A stretch of 64,000 nucleotides of DNA. Origin: Tiliqua scincoides (taxonomy: Eukaryota; Chordata; Lepidosauria; Squamata; Scincidae). The position numbers and the translations under genes are program-made. Under the pieces are notes generated by a model, which was not told where the DNA came from, made no database searches, and saw nothing but the letters and a program-made list of their open reading frames with translations. Below, piece by piece: positions 21,727 to 33,144 of the stretch (positions are counted from its first letter, which is position 1; each line of letters opens with the position of its first letter). The DNA lies in the NCBI RefSeq assembly GCF_035046505.1, contig NC_089822.1:93587659-93651658 (forward strand), given 5' to 3'.

Positions 21727-22195
21727 AGGGCCCAATCCTGTGCTTCACATGCTAGCTTACCACTGGTGTTAGGAACATTTGCGAGCACTACTGTGGGTCC
21801 ATTGTGAGACCATGCTAGTCCAGCTCCAGCACTGTGCCCGTGTTCCACTGCCCGGCACTTGCCAGGACCTCCGGAGAGGTAAGCGGGGGCATGGGGGGAG
21901 ACAGGGGGAGGTGTTCCAGGTATGGGAGGTGGGTTGGGGAAGGGAGCAGGGCAGGAGAGGGCACCAGATCAGCTCTGCCAGATCCAGAGTCCCCTGTTGG
22001 GCCTCGTGGCCCAACATGAGGTTTCTTGATTCTGCAGCAGCTCCAGAGCCTTTGTGGAGCTACTTCCCTTACTCGAGGGAAGGGGACAAATGTTGAGGAG
22101 CCGGTGGCAGCTGCCTGGTGTGCTCAAGATACTGCAGCAGCTTTTTTTGGTGTCGTGGCAGCCCCGCACGCCAGGCAGCTCAGGATTGGGTTGCC
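21727..22195. mobile_element. C-rich MITE, GCCCAATCC group
   Basis: Starts GGGCCCAATCCTGTGC and ends near CAGCTCAGGATTGGGTTGCC, an inverted pair. TGA precedes the left end. Has a G-rich core at 21,885-21,960 (the inverted C-rich core of the group) and GGAACATTTGCGAGCAC near the left end, shared with 55,343. Frames here are repeat shadows. Confidence 0.65.
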
Positions 22196-22201
22196 GGTTA
22201 G

Positions 22202-22415
22202 GTCAATAATATTATCTGCATATTGCAGATAGGAAGGTACTGAGAGTCAGCAATTTGCCTAAAACTGCCAGTAGCCCAATCTTATGCACATCTGCTCTGA
22301 AGTAAGGCTCATTATAGTCAAGGGAAGCATTCCCAGGAAAGTGTTATAGGATTACAGCTAAAGTTCTGACTGAGGGAAGAATTGAACTGAGGATGTAGCC
22401 ACTGTGATACACCAA
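22202..22415 (-). mobile_element. MIR-like SINE split by a ~90-bp MITE
   Basis: The left part (ATTGCAGATAGGAAGGTACT, GAGAGTCAGCAATTTGCC) and right part (AGGGAAGAATTGAACTGAGG, CCACTGTGATACACCAAC) read in order as an inverted MIR. The middle (22,268-22,360) is a copy of the short repeat seen at 14,473 (ATGCACATCTGCTCTGAAGT ... TTATAGGATTACAGC). Old and diverged. Confidence 0.6.
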
Positions 22416-23822
22416 CTCTAAGGGGCCCCAATGTTTATGTTTAATTTAACATATTAAATTAACATAACAAAATAAACAGGTTGCAATTCCGTTTGACATT
22501 TGTTAATCATAGCAAATTCCCGTATGTATTATATAGACAAACTGAAATGGAACTTCTTTTCTTTTTTTGCAGAAGAATACCTTGTTTCAGGTAGAATTGT
22601 CACTTTAAAAAAAAAAAAAAAAAAGACTGCATCATTGTAGTCCTTTCTTTAAAAAAATCTTAGTACACATATACGTTTATTAATGTGAGCCCGTATTTTA
22701 GTTTGGCAGACTCTCCTTCCCCTCCTGGCATGCTATGATGCTAAGTTAATTATAGTAATAATAATTTTAACTAGTGGTATTTTTCGAATTCAGTTGGTGG
22801 AAGGAACAGTATGGGCATGAATGCAGAAACATTAACCACATTTCGATTCTTCCACCCAAGACGATTGTCAGTGTAACAGCAATCTTAACTCACACGTCAT
22901 ACTGTGAATGAATTAAACTGTATTGTGACAGAGTCAATGCTGCCAGTGTTCTTTTCCCCCCAGTGGTTCCAGTAATGTACAGCTTATTTGAATGACAGCA
23001 AAGTTAATTTTTCAGCTTACAAAGAGAGCAGTGCTTTACCATACTTGTTTCCCTGACAACAATTGCCCTACTATTTAGCATTGTCCAAATATTTTTGATA
23101 TTATACCTAGTTAGGTGCAGGGAGATGAAAAGCATACCCCTGAAGAATTCTAATGGGCAAAGCTAGTTGTAATTTGCCTGCAGTGCTGGACAAAACAGCA
23201 TCTTCCCCCTGCACTCATATACACGGAGAAAATATGGAATCTGGAGAGATGGAAAAGAAAAATACCAGAAAAGCCTGAGTGAGCAAAGGTATCCAAAAAT
23301 ATCCCTCCCAACAATCAGTCTGCAGATGCACTATTGTTTATCAGAAGATCAGGCCATCTGCTGTAGTGTTTCCCTGGAAAATCCTACGGCACCCCTCCCT
23401 ATGTCTTCCCCAACCTTCCCTTGCTATCGGCGAGTGCCCTCCTATGCACAGACAGTGTAAGTCAGAAGCAAGAATTTCCTGATGATGTCAGTGCTAGTCT
23501 CTTGCAGGGAATTCCTGAGCTGAAAAATCAGTTTTGAGAAAAGCCAGTCTCTCTCCTTTCACAGAAAGAAGGAAACCTCTAGCCATAAAGAATTATTATG
23601 GGGAAAGAGATGTGACACTACTGTGGCCCAAACAGTCTACTTCTTAATGGGCTCCTCTGAAAATTGTTTTTTTTTTTCCTGAATAACAGCAAAAAATAGA
23701 CATTTGAGAGACACTTTTTCAAGTGGGTGCTCCTTTTTTTAGCAGGGGGAGAGTAATTGGCCCACCTCACCCCAGCACTGTCTGTTCTAGTGGCAGTCTG
23801 CTGGTATTGATTTGCATCTTTT
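22416..23822. other. Non-coding stretch, no recognised feature
   Basis: AT-rich. An A-run spans about 22,607-22,624. No gene-like or repeat structure recognised otherwise. Confidence 0.5.
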
Positions 23823-23945
23823 TAGATTGTGAGCCCTTTTGGGACAGGGAGCCATTTACGTTATTTGATTTTTCTCTGTAAACCGCTTTGTGAACTTTTA
23901 GTTGAAAAGCGGTATATAAATACTGTTGATTGATTGATTGATTGA
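23823..23945 (+). mobile_element. LINE/SINE 3' tail ending in TGAT repeats
   Basis: Reads AGATTGTGAGCCCTTTTGGG, ACAGGGAGCCATTTACG, TGTAAACCGCTTTGTGAAC, AAAGCGGTATATAAATAC, then TTGATTGATTGATTGATTG. A common reptile retroposon 3' end; the body is missing. Confidence 0.75.
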
Positions 23946-25491
23946 CATTTGTTACAGCTGTCTGTAAAAGATTGCTAGCCAGCAATGGCAGCTCTGCTGC
24001 AGATTACCACTGGGAGCATTCCTTAATCCACATGCTGTTACAGAATCAAAGCTGGTATAATGAAAAAATTGAAAGATTTTTCAGACCCTCTGTTAGCAAG
24101 CCTGCACTGCTTTTTCCACAAAGTGATATTTTCTTCCCTGAATTGTCTTAAGGAAATCAGCAAGCTGCACCAAGAGGAAGATAGGACTGAGTATGAATCT
24201 GCATAGATGTTGTGCAATTTTGTAGATAATGCTGTTCAAAATTACTTGTAGGTGTTTTTGCTTTTCTTTGGAGAAAATTCCACCTTGAGTATTTTCTACT
24301 CCTATAAGTAGAAATTTGTGTGTGGAGGGAGGGTTAGGGAGAGAGAGATTTGGTGAAGTTAATATATGTCTCAGAAGAAGTCAGATATGCAGGTACACAC
24401 ACATTTGTGGGGGCAACCGAAAAAGAAAGTGAATATCTCTTTGCTGTCTGTATAAATGTGGAGAAAAGTTCTTTGAGGTTTTAATTTGAGCATCATTTCC
24501 CCTTAGAAACAGAATTATTCAACAATCAAAAAGCTGTTCATTAAAGACAACAGTTAAAGTGCTTGCAAATTTACTCACACACCAAAAAGCATGGGAAATT
24601 TGAAGTTAAGGTCTACATTAAGGTTAAATTAAGGTTAAGTTAAGCCATTTCTGCCCAACATTGCATATACGCAACAGGGACCAAATATGCACCCCGTGGG
24701 CTGGGTAGAAATGGGTTGATGTCTACAGCAAACCTGGATTGCAATCCACTGGACTATCACAGAATGCAAATCTTGACAGATAGCTCAAATAGGGCACCCA
24801 AACCACACGATACAAACAAAGCCATAATATGAATTGTAAAGTGAAAGAATTAAGCCTATAAAAATGATTAAGTATTTTACAGATAGGGGATAGAGGCAAA
24901 GATGCCCTGATGGATTTGAATTCACAGATGAATATGCAACACTTCTCTCCTGTTCATGCGCGTATATGAAACAGCAGCATCTGCCCATCTTTTCTCCTTT
25001 CTTTCCCAGTTCTTCTTCCTTTTCCTTCCCTCTGTCACAGAGTTTTCTGTGTCTCACTTTCCTCTCCACTTGTTCACTCACTCAGCAACACTCTTCCCCC
25101 CTCCAAACATAAACAAACACCAGCTATTCCTCCCACTTCTGGCTTTTCTAAGAATACTTGGGCTGGTAACTGATGAGATAAGGCTCCACCCTGGAAGACA
25201 TGATTGAGCCATCCGAGATGTGTTAGATTTGCCAGCATTTTTCTTCCTTCCTTTTTGCTTCATAATTTTCAAGGAGGTGCCCATTACACTAATTTGCTCA
25301 TAATTGCATGAACTGCTATCTAAAATGAGAATTTGAAATCTCATAAGTTTAAAAATGCACAGTGTATTTTCCAAACCTTAAAGAGGCAGACCCCTGCAAT
25401 AGCCTGGAATGTTTGATTTATAGTAATCTAAATAAGGAGAAGATAAGCATGTTTTGAGAGTCTGTTTGGGTCACAAACATTGTGCAAACTC
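23946..25491. other. Non-coding stretch with short AAGGTTAA repeats
   Basis: No gene recognised. TTAAGGTTAAATTAAGGTTA at about 24,618-24,640 is a small local tandem repeat. Confidence 0.5.
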
Positions 25492-25494
25492 TAA

Positions 25495-25673
25495 GGGCCC
25501 AATCCTATCCAACTTTCCAGCCTTGGTGTAGTTGCACCAATGGGGTGTGTACTGCATCTTGCTGTGGGAGGGTAGTTACGGAGGCCTCCACTAGGTAAGT
25601 GAACATTTGTTTCCTTGCCTTGAGTCTGCATTGCAGCTGCACCAGTGCTGAAAATGTGGATAGAATTGGACCC
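25495..25673 (-). mobile_element. Harbinger-like MITE copy, 179 bp
   Basis: Ends GGGCCCAATCCTATCCAAC and GTGGATAGAATTGGACCC. Perfect TAA on both sides (25,492-25,494 and 25,674-25,676). Inverted orientation of the core (TACTGCATCTTGCTGTGG). Confidence 0.92.
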
Positions 25674-25682
25674 TAATTCACA

Positions 25683-26212
25683 GCCCAATCCTGAACTGCC
25701 CGGGGCGTGCAGCTTCAGCAGCACCTCAAACAGCTGTCACTGCATCCTGCACATCTTGGGCAGCCACGGGCAGTGCCTCAGGAGAAGGGGACTTTTGCCC
25801 CCTTCTCCCATGTATGGGAAGTAGCCCCACAATTGGTCTACTCACTTTAGGTAAATGCATTCGTGTAGGGCGCTGAGCCCTACATGAAAGGACAGGATCT
25901 GGTGGAGCTCGCCTCTCTGCCTCCCAACTCCCTTCCCCGGCACACCTGCCGCCCACCCTCTCCCGCCCGCTGCCTCCCCGTCACGCCTCCTTCCCGCCCT
26001 CTCTCTGCCGCCTCCCCATCATGTCTCCTCCCTGCCCCCTCTTACCGTGCCATGGCTTGGCAGTCTGTGAGACCGCCGAGCAACGGCAGCCAGGTGCCCA
26101 ACCAGCACTAACTCGGCGCTAGGCCAGCACCTGCCAGTGCCCACTTTACAGCACATTTGCAACAGTGCACGCTGGTGGGAAGCCGCTGCTCCGAGCCCAG
26201 GATCGGGCTCTC
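25683..26212. mobile_element. C-rich MITE, GCCCAATCC group, about 530 bp
   Basis: Starts AGCCCAATCCTGAACTGCC, ends GAGCCCAGGATCGGGCTC. TCA lies on both sides if the unit begins at CAGCCC. The core at 25,910-26,045 is strongly C-rich and contains many CG pairs. The right part (AGCACATTTGCAACAGTGCA) recurs at 33,877-34,155. Confidence 0.7.
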
Positions 26213-26219
26213 AGTTGTT

Positions 26220-26442
26220 CCAGAACATTTTAGCATCAGGATCCACCTTAAAAAAAATTATCAACCACTCAAGCCTCTGTGGCTATAAAGATGATTAAAC
26301 AGCAGTGCTTCCCCCCCCCCCAATAGTAGGTTATTTAACCCTTGATGCACAGAGCCTAATCTACCCTGGCAGTTTTGTGAACCACCAAAAATTGGGTTGT
26401 GACCAACTGGTGGGCTATGGACTCACAGTTTGGGAACCAGTG
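26220..26442. mobile_element. hAT-like fragment, one end
   Basis: Right end reads GACTCACAGTTTGGGAACCA followed by GTG, the inverse of a CACTGGTTCCCAAACTGTG terminus. Interior has TTGGGTTGTGACCAACTGGT. The left end is not clear. A C-run lies at 26,310-26,321. Confidence 0.45.
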
Positions 26443-26742
26443 CTCTAATGTAAAGCAAACCTTTTGAAACTACTGTAATGTCCATTTTTTGATTGATTTC
26501 CCCTCCCCCCCCTGAAATTGACCAGATTATCTCCAGGCAGATCCTCTATGCCAAACTGCATAGTGATAGGACAAATCTATTCTTTTGTTGTTGTTGTTGT
26601 TTTAATTTCGTACACACAAATGCTCGCCCACTCTGTACAAACCAAAAAGAAAGGGATTGGAGAAAGAGTGCTGCTTTGAGTACCACTTCTGTTTGGGCTG
26701 ACTCTGAATAGGAGGAATACTTTATTTTACGATTACATCAGA

Positions 26743-26880
26743 ATTGCTTGACTGGCTCAGACTCAGGGTTCATCTAGTCCAACATCTTGGTTTCAACAGC
26801 AGTCCTTCACATACCTCTAGAGGCCCCTAGGCTAAGCAGGTCATGAAAGTGATATTGCTGAAACAGTCCTTGCTGTTCCT
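26743..26880 (-). mobile_element. CR1/L2-like LINE 3' end
   Basis: Minus strand carries CAAGATGTTGGACTAGATGA, CCCTGAGTCTGAGCCAGTC, the diverged form of the CR1/L2 3' end. Old. Confidence 0.5.
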
Positions 26881-27677
26881 CCCAGCATCTGAATCACCAA
26901 GGCAAGCCAGAGGCTTTCACGCGCCTGCCATGCTGCACTCTGTGTGAAGATTGCACAGTGTGGATTTGAATGAGATGCCTCCACTCCAGCATCCAGGTGG
27001 GGGAAACAGCACTGTATTTTCTGAAAAGAAGCCTTTTAATTCGAGATTCAAGCTTTCTGTGCATGTGTGGCATTCTGAGTGAAGGGGGAGAGAGCAGGCA
27101 GGTCACCCACCAGAAGTTCAGAAAGTTGCAGTTACTTGCAGCAGGACTAATAATAAAAGTGGATGTGTGAAAAGGTTTTTGACGTGAAGAAAAAACATGG
27201 CAATTTTCTGCCATTTATTTAGCACAAATCTCAGACCAAGAAAACATAAAACAAGCTAATCATGCAATTTCTGAACATCCCTATTTTATGTAGTGCTGGT
27301 GTTTGCTGTTCTGGTTACATTTACTGTGTAGAATAAATATCTGTTCCAATTTTAGCACATCCACAGTTTTAATATTGTTTTTGGCAGCTGCAAGAATTCT
27401 TACATCATCCCATTATCTACATAAGTTATGTAGAAGATGAAGTGTCACCAGAAACTATGGTTGTCAACAGTAGAACTCCTTATCTTGCAATCAATAAAAA
27501 TCAGAGTTGTGTTTTTTTTTTACTGAACAAGAGACCACAGTTCTTGAATTGCTTATTTGAAAGTCCTCAAAGAAATTTAACAGTAAATATCCCTTTGCTA
27601 GTATTCCAAATTCCATTTGTACAATCTAGAAAAATAGCACAAACTTTAAATGCATGCATCTGGATTCATTTAGTAAT
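26881..27677. other. Non-coding stretch, no recognised feature
   Basis: No repeat or exon recognised. A T-run lies at 27,512-27,521. Confidence 0.45.
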
Positions 27678-27680
27678 TTA

Positions 27681-27858
27681 GGAGGCAATCCTAACCCCTT
27701 ATATCAGTGTTTTCCAGCACTGACATAAGGGCAATGCAGCTCTGAGGTAAGGGAACAAACATTCCCTTACTTTCAGGAGGCCTCCGTGAGTGACACGCAA
27801 CTGCAGGATGCAGCACATGTCCCACTGGCACCGCTATGCCAGTGCTGGAATTGCGCCC
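27681..27858 (+). mobile_element. Harbinger-like MITE copy, 178 bp
   Basis: Ends GGAGGCAATCCTAACCCC and GGAATTGCGCCC. TTA on both sides (27,678-27,680 and 27,859-27,861). Contains the intact central palindrome at 27,747-27,770 (arms GTAAGGGAA and TTCCCTTAC, six-base loop). Confidence 0.92.
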
Positions 27859-27861
27859 TTA

Positions 27862-28878
27862 GTCACTTGAGCATAATGCCTAAATGTGAAGAAATGTATT
27901 ATGCCAATACAAAGAGTACCATTAATTGCTTATTATCACTTCCTCAAAAGCATAAATGATTGATCTACTGGTTCAGGACTTAAGACTTCCTCGTGGAGCT
28001 ATCCTGGCTTATGTTCAGGTTCCATCAAAGATTTTCAGGGCTGTCTTGTTGAATTAATCAGTGAACAAGTCTTCCATGTGTCCAGCTTGTGGATACCCCA
28101 GTAACACAGATGAAAGTGTATTATGGATTTGTTTGTACAGTTGCATCACTTTTGACTTATGGAAGACCTTTCTGAGGTCCATATATGTTCCATATATGTT
28201 CCTTGCCTCCATTTTCAATATCCATGCATCTCTCCATTCTGTAATAATGACAACTGTCTCCCTCACATCATCCTAAATATGACATAATAAGTAGCTTGTT
28301 CTGTTGTTAGAACTACTATGATGCAGTCCATCACTCCCATTCTGGGGAGGGGTGGAATCTGGTGAAGTATAGTGAGTTCCCCCAGCTTTCTAATGGCTTT
28401 GATTTTTCCAGGCATTTGGAGAATTCTCAGAAAAAGCACAGAGTCTTTCTGAATTTTCCCCAAGACAGGTTAGAAAAGCCAAGGTAGGGGGGAAACTCAC
28501 CCAGAGTCCTCCTTGAAAGTTCCTTCCACAAACAAACTTCTGTTTCAAAGTGGAATCAAGGGGTAGGGAGGAGATTGTCAACAGGAAAGGCTGATTTAAG
28601 GCAGGGGAAGCTTTAAAGTTCAATGAACCTGTGCAGAAGCATCCTTTCCTGCAAGACTGTGTGAGAGTTATAGTCAGAGGTGGCATGAGGAATCAGCCAG
28701 ATAGGGCCACGTGGGGAGTCACAGTGTGAAGGAAGCTATATATGTAGTATTTATGTGATAAGCCCACAAGAGGCATTAAGTTGTCTTGTTAGTTCCATTT
28801 TCTGATACCAAACTAGTGGATTTCCATAGAGTCCCTTCATCAATTTAGCATTGGTCTTATTCTGTGTGTATCATGCAG
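27862..28878. other. Non-coding stretch, no recognised feature
   Basis: No gene or repeat recognised. A local duplication of CATATATGTTCC lies at 28,181-28,202. Confidence 0.5.
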
Positions 28879-29154
28879 CAGTGTCATAGCTAAGGTGGGG
28901 CCAGGAATAAATGACCCTGGGTACCATGTCTTGAGGGGGTGTCCTGCACCCCCCTCATGGGCACTCAGAGCAGTTGCAATCCTTGTGGGGGGGGGGAGGC
29001 AAAAAAGCAGGCAGCTGCTCAGAGCACGTTCTAACCAGGAAGTAACTGGCAGTGACATCATCGTATCACCCAATTATTTCTGAATCAGGCACTTCTGGAG
29101 AATTGAAGTTAAGAGTCACAACCCTGGGTGCCAGAGGGACCAGCTACACCACTG
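28879..29154. mobile_element. hAT-like non-autonomous element, 276 bp
   Basis: Left end CAGTGTCATAGCTAAGG and right end CAGCTACACCACTG are diverged inverted repeats, and both carry CCTGGGTACC / CCTGGGTGCC just inside. The flanking 8 bases do not match, so either the target duplication has decayed or the ends are slightly off. Confidence 0.6.
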
Positions 29155-29367
29155 TAATTGAAGTACTTTCTCCATTTTTCCCATTAAATCTAAGAAGATG
29201 GAAGTTGTTACACATATGCCATATGTGGTTGTACTTATTCATATGATGTGTTAGCTGCATATTGGGTTGTAGGTGCAAAGGAAGCTGAATTAAAGGATGC
29301 TCACTATTGCACACAGCTGGTGGCACAGGTTGGGCTGAGTTAGCCAAGTCCTGCTGCTGCTCACAGA

Positions 29368-30150
29368 AAGTTTATTTATTTAGCGTATGGCATATAATAC
29401 ATGGACTTATATAACATTTAAACTAGATCAAATATCAATGTCCAGTTCATCCAGCCTTTCAAAGACAGAGTTACCTTCGTTGAAAAAGTCTATGGGCCCC
29501 GTATATGCCCTCAGTTTGCAGCCAGACACAATGTGGTATATGGTTTGGCAGGGAAACCCACAATCACACAGTGGGTTAAATTCTAACCCCTATTTAAACA
29601 TTGAGTCCTGACAAACACCATGTAGGGTACGAATCCTGTTCAAAGTTTTCCAGTACTGGTGAAGTAAGTCGAAACCCGGCACCTTAAGTGTAGGATCATC
29701 TCAGATGTTGTGCGAGTGCCAGAGAAGGCTTCCTAGATTTAAGCCTACCAGTTGATAGATGACGAAGATCGGCATGTACTGGTAAAAGTGGATTGTTGGT
29801 GATTTTTCTATATACTTTCAGTAAAGCCTCTTGTCTAGTGGTGCTATGTGGCTCAGTATGGGGATCCAACAAATAGGAGTGAATTTTATACAGCCACTTA
29901 TGATCCTCATGATTTTATTTAGCTGACATCAATCTTGCTAGTATGACAGCTGTTAAGCCATACTGGAGCACAGTATTCTGCTACGGAGTAGATCGATCCT
30001 AATGCTGATGTTCTGAGAGTAGTGGCTGAAGCTCTCCCTCTTGTTCCTATTAATTTCTGGAGTATGTTGTTCCTGGTATTGATTTTTGCGGCCATATTCT
30101 CGAGTTGTAGCTTATAAGAGAGAGTCCAGTCCAAAGTTACTCCAAGTAAC
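29368..30150 (-). mobile_element. LINE reverse transcriptase 3' end, second LINE type
   Basis: Minus strand frames read LGVTLDWTLSYKLQLENMAA followed by KINTRNNILQKL, then ALGSIYSVAEYCAPVWLNSC (30,140-29,919). Further down, in shifted frames, come CGFPCQTIYHIVSGCKLRA and FERLDELDIDI, followed by an A/T-rich AAATAAATAAAC tail at 29,368. This is the thumb-to-C-terminal part of a non-LTR reverse transcriptase. Its sequence differs from the CR1 copies here, so it is a separate family (clade not fixed by eye). It is 5' truncated and carries frame disruptions between the two blocks. Confidence 0.8.
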
Positions 30151-31361
30151 AGAAAGTAAGGTGAGAAGGCACTATGACCGCCCTTTCTCTACAAGAGTAG
30201 GCACCCACAAGTCCTTTCAATCACCAGTCAGTTTCTAATATGATTTGAGTGAACTCAGATTCACAGTGGGAAACAACTGGAGTTCTTGACTTAAGGCGGT
30301 AGACATGCTGAAATTCCATGTGGTTGCAACACACTCCTTAGTAGCATAGAGATAAGCAAGAAAAAAAAGCTTTCTGGTCCTTTGAAAGCTTTGGTCATAA
30401 TATGTCAGGGCAGCAGCCTGGAGAGACCATCATTGGACCTGGGTTTTCCTCTCTCTTTTCTAACGTCTTTCTCCTCCTTCGGGCTGTTATTTCCATAATC
30501 CACACGTCAATACCAGTTTGGATCACTGAGATCTTGACTCATTAACATTCCTCCTCAGCACAGAATGACTCAGGCTAAATAAACTGACAGCAGTACATGC
30601 CAGGGCCTTCTTTGCCTCTCTGTTCCAGCCCTGCATTGTTTGCCCAGGAATGTCATCCCAACCCACAGCATTCCTTAAAAGTAAAATTTTAATTTGGTGT
30701 CTGTTAGGTGTTTCAACAAATTGTTTTGTAGTGTAGTAGGTCACTGCAGGTATGGAATCCAGTACGGACTTGTAGTGCCTGTCAGAATGTCATAATTGCG
30801 TAACATACATTATCAGATTCAAAAGAAATGAAAAGGTAAACTTTGGAAAATGCATCACTGTTATTTAAAACTACCTTTTGGCTCCTTCGGTGGTCAAATA
30901 CTTGCTTTCCTCCTCCTGAAAGGTTTTATAGCTTCTGGTACAATAAATGAATAACTTTGCACTTTGAACTAGATTGCTCCTGAATGTCTAAGACTGAGGT
31001 CAGCTATTGGTAGTCCACGAATTCAGTTCAGCTGCTTAGGAATGTCATCCAATGTATGTAGCTTTCAGTCCCCACTCTCTCCCATCTTTCTGTTTCTCTA
31101 GATAGCTTAGGAAGAAAGGCAATGAGGCACAAGCAGACAAAAGGATGTACTTTCCTGCTATTGATGCAATCCAAAGGGACCATCTTCTTGCTGCTGTGCT
31201 CCAGTCTCTTCCATTTCTCCCACTCCCATTTTAAATGGGAGGGGATCTGCGAAGCACCTGGATATGCCAGCAGGCTACTAGAGCAGGGTAACCTTTTCCT
31301 CCTTCTACCATTCAAAGTAGTCAACCAGTAAAATTAGATGTTAAGCCGGGATTTAGGAGAA
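30151..31361. other. Non-coding stretch, no recognised feature
   Basis: No gene or repeat recognised. Confidence 0.5.
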
Positions 31362-31452
31362 TCAGAGCACAATCCTAAGCATGTCTGCTCAGAAGCAAGT
31401 CCCATTATAGTAAGTGGGGCTTACTTTCAGGAAAGTGTGTATAGGATTGCAG
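31362..31452 (+). mobile_element. Short ~90-bp squamate repeat
   Basis: Reads CACAATCCTAAGCATGTCTG, CTCAGAAGCAAGTCCCATTA, GGGGCTTACTTTCAGGAAAG, TGTATAGGATTGCAG. Outer CAATCCTA / TAGGATTG words are inverted. Cleanest copy of the family at 14,473. Confidence 0.75.
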
Positions 31453-31964
31453 ATTTATATATGTGCAGAATTAAAGAAAGGATAAAATTTATATTTGGAG
31501 GGGGGGGGGACTACAGCTAGGATATCTGAGGAAGAGAAATTATAGCACAGAGGGAGCCAGACGGCAGGATTGGCAGGAGTGTGTGTTTGGGAGAGGGTCT
31601 GTGTGATTGGCAAGGGTCTGTGTCTGGGAGAGGTAGCAACAAAAACAGGCTACGCTTCCTCCTAGATCTCATTCACATCTCTTTACTGAGATGCCCATTT
31701 TAAGTCCAAACAACACATAGAACCAAATGCATCAGCATATAGCTACAGGCTTAAGTTTACACAAGAGTATGGACATAGTGCATATTTAACTTTTTGCCCC
31801 ACAGAAAATTGTCACTCTGAAGCAGTTAACCGTGAAAGTGTCATTTGTTACAACCCCACCTGTGCGCCAGGTTCAAATGGCAAGCTCATGTAGAGAGCTA
31901 CTCTTGGTACATGCTCCATTATAATTTTAAACTGGAAGATTATCAAAACAGGAAGATCCACTTA
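31453..31964. other. Non-coding stretch
   Basis: G-run at 31,500-31,509 and a GTGTCTGGGAGAGG-type local repeat near 31,580-31,635. No gene. Confidence 0.45.
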
Positions 31965-32273
31965 GAGCCCAGTCCTATTCATTCCCCTCCCATGGTACAG
32001 CATCACTAAAGTGGCTATCTGCATCCTGTGGGGGAGCAGTTGTGGAAGCCTCCCCTTGGTAGGGGAACATTCATTTCCCAGAGGTATCAGAGGTAAGCCT
32101 TCGTGGCATGGTGGGGAGGTTCTGCTTGGACCACATGAATCCTCACTGCAGGATCAGACCCAGGAAGGGAGTTAGGATGCAATGACGGCCGCGACCACTG
32201 CCACTGGACCTACCCCCTACCTGGACCCAGGCCATGCAGCCTGTCTTTGCCAGTGCAGATTAGAATTGGGCTG
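31965..32273. mobile_element. MITE, GCCCAATCC group, about 309 bp
   Basis: Starts GAGCCCAGTCCTATTC after TTA and ends TTAGAATTGGGCTG before TCA. Contains GCATCCTGTGGGGGAGC and GGTAGGGGAACATTCATTTC, a form of the group's palindrome. Confidence 0.65.
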
Positions 32274-32500
32274 TCATTCATTTAGATTTTGTTTTTAATA
32301 GCATATCACCTGCCCTGGGCTTTTGGGAATGGAGGGAGACAGAAACTGAAATTGATCCATAAATAAAAGACAGTTTTAAAGCTTTTTGAACTCATTCCCA
32401 TAACTGTAAAGCCATTTGAATTTTGGAATTAAAATTGATATCAGAATGTAGAGATAATGCTGATTTAGATAAGTAATTTCTGTACAAAATCTCAGAGGGC

Positions 32501-32643
32501 ATGGTTGGCAACCTTCAGTCTCGAAAGACTATGGTATAAGCCTACAGCACCTGATATTCCCAGGCAGTCTCCCATCCAAGTACTAACCAGGCCTGACCCT
32601 GCTTAGCTTCCGAGATCAGACAAGATTGGGCATGTGCAGGGTA
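32501..32643 (-). mobile_element. 5S-rRNA-derived SINE, copy 2
   Basis: Same 143-bp unit as copy 1: the minus strand has a 5S body (GATCTCGGAAGCTAAGC region, CAGGCCTGGTTAGTACTTGG, GGGAATATCAGGTGCTGTAG), then TACCATAGTCTTTCGAGACT and GTTGCCAACCAT. GCATGGT overlaps the left end and follows the right end, so the target duplication is ambiguous. Confidence 0.9.
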
Positions 32644-32964
32644 GCATGGTCATTTCATTAGCAGATGGTAATATTCTTTATTATGAATGGAAGTTAATAT
32701 AGCATTTACTAAATTGTGCAGCAAGTTTTATATCACATTCTGTAAATTATTGACTGCATATCAGCTTCGAGATACTGTCAGATTCTGACTTCTACTGCAT
32801 TTAAACGACTATCAAATAGTGACTGTTGCTGTACAATCTTTGGATGCTAAATGCAGGCATTCTAACGTTTGCTGAATATTTATATACCTGGAGAATATTT
32901 GCCATCAGAATTACTGGGGTATAGAGAGCAGAGGTGGGGGGGGGGAAACTAGTTTCATCTCTAA

Positions 32965-33144
32965 GGCCGCAATCCTAACCCAACTTTTCATCACTGACAT
33001 AAGGGCAATGCAACTCCGAGGTAAGGGAACAAACATTGCCTTGCCTTGAGGAGGCCTCCATGACTGCCCTCCAACTGCAGGATGCAGCACACGCCCCGCT
33101 GCCACAGCTATATCAGTGCTGGAAAGTTGATTAGGATTGCGCCC
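32965..33144 (+). mobile_element. Harbinger-like MITE copy, 180 bp
   Basis: Ends GGCCGCAATCCTAACCCAAC and GATTAGGATTGCGCCC. Perfect TAA on both sides (32,962-32,964 and 33,145-33,147). Central GTAAGGGAACAAACA retained on the left arm. Confidence 0.92.

Noticed and set aside
25900-26110. CpG island / promoter
   Set aside because: The CG-rich core lies inside a C-rich MITE; similar cores recur in other copies, and no exon or transcript signal is next to it.
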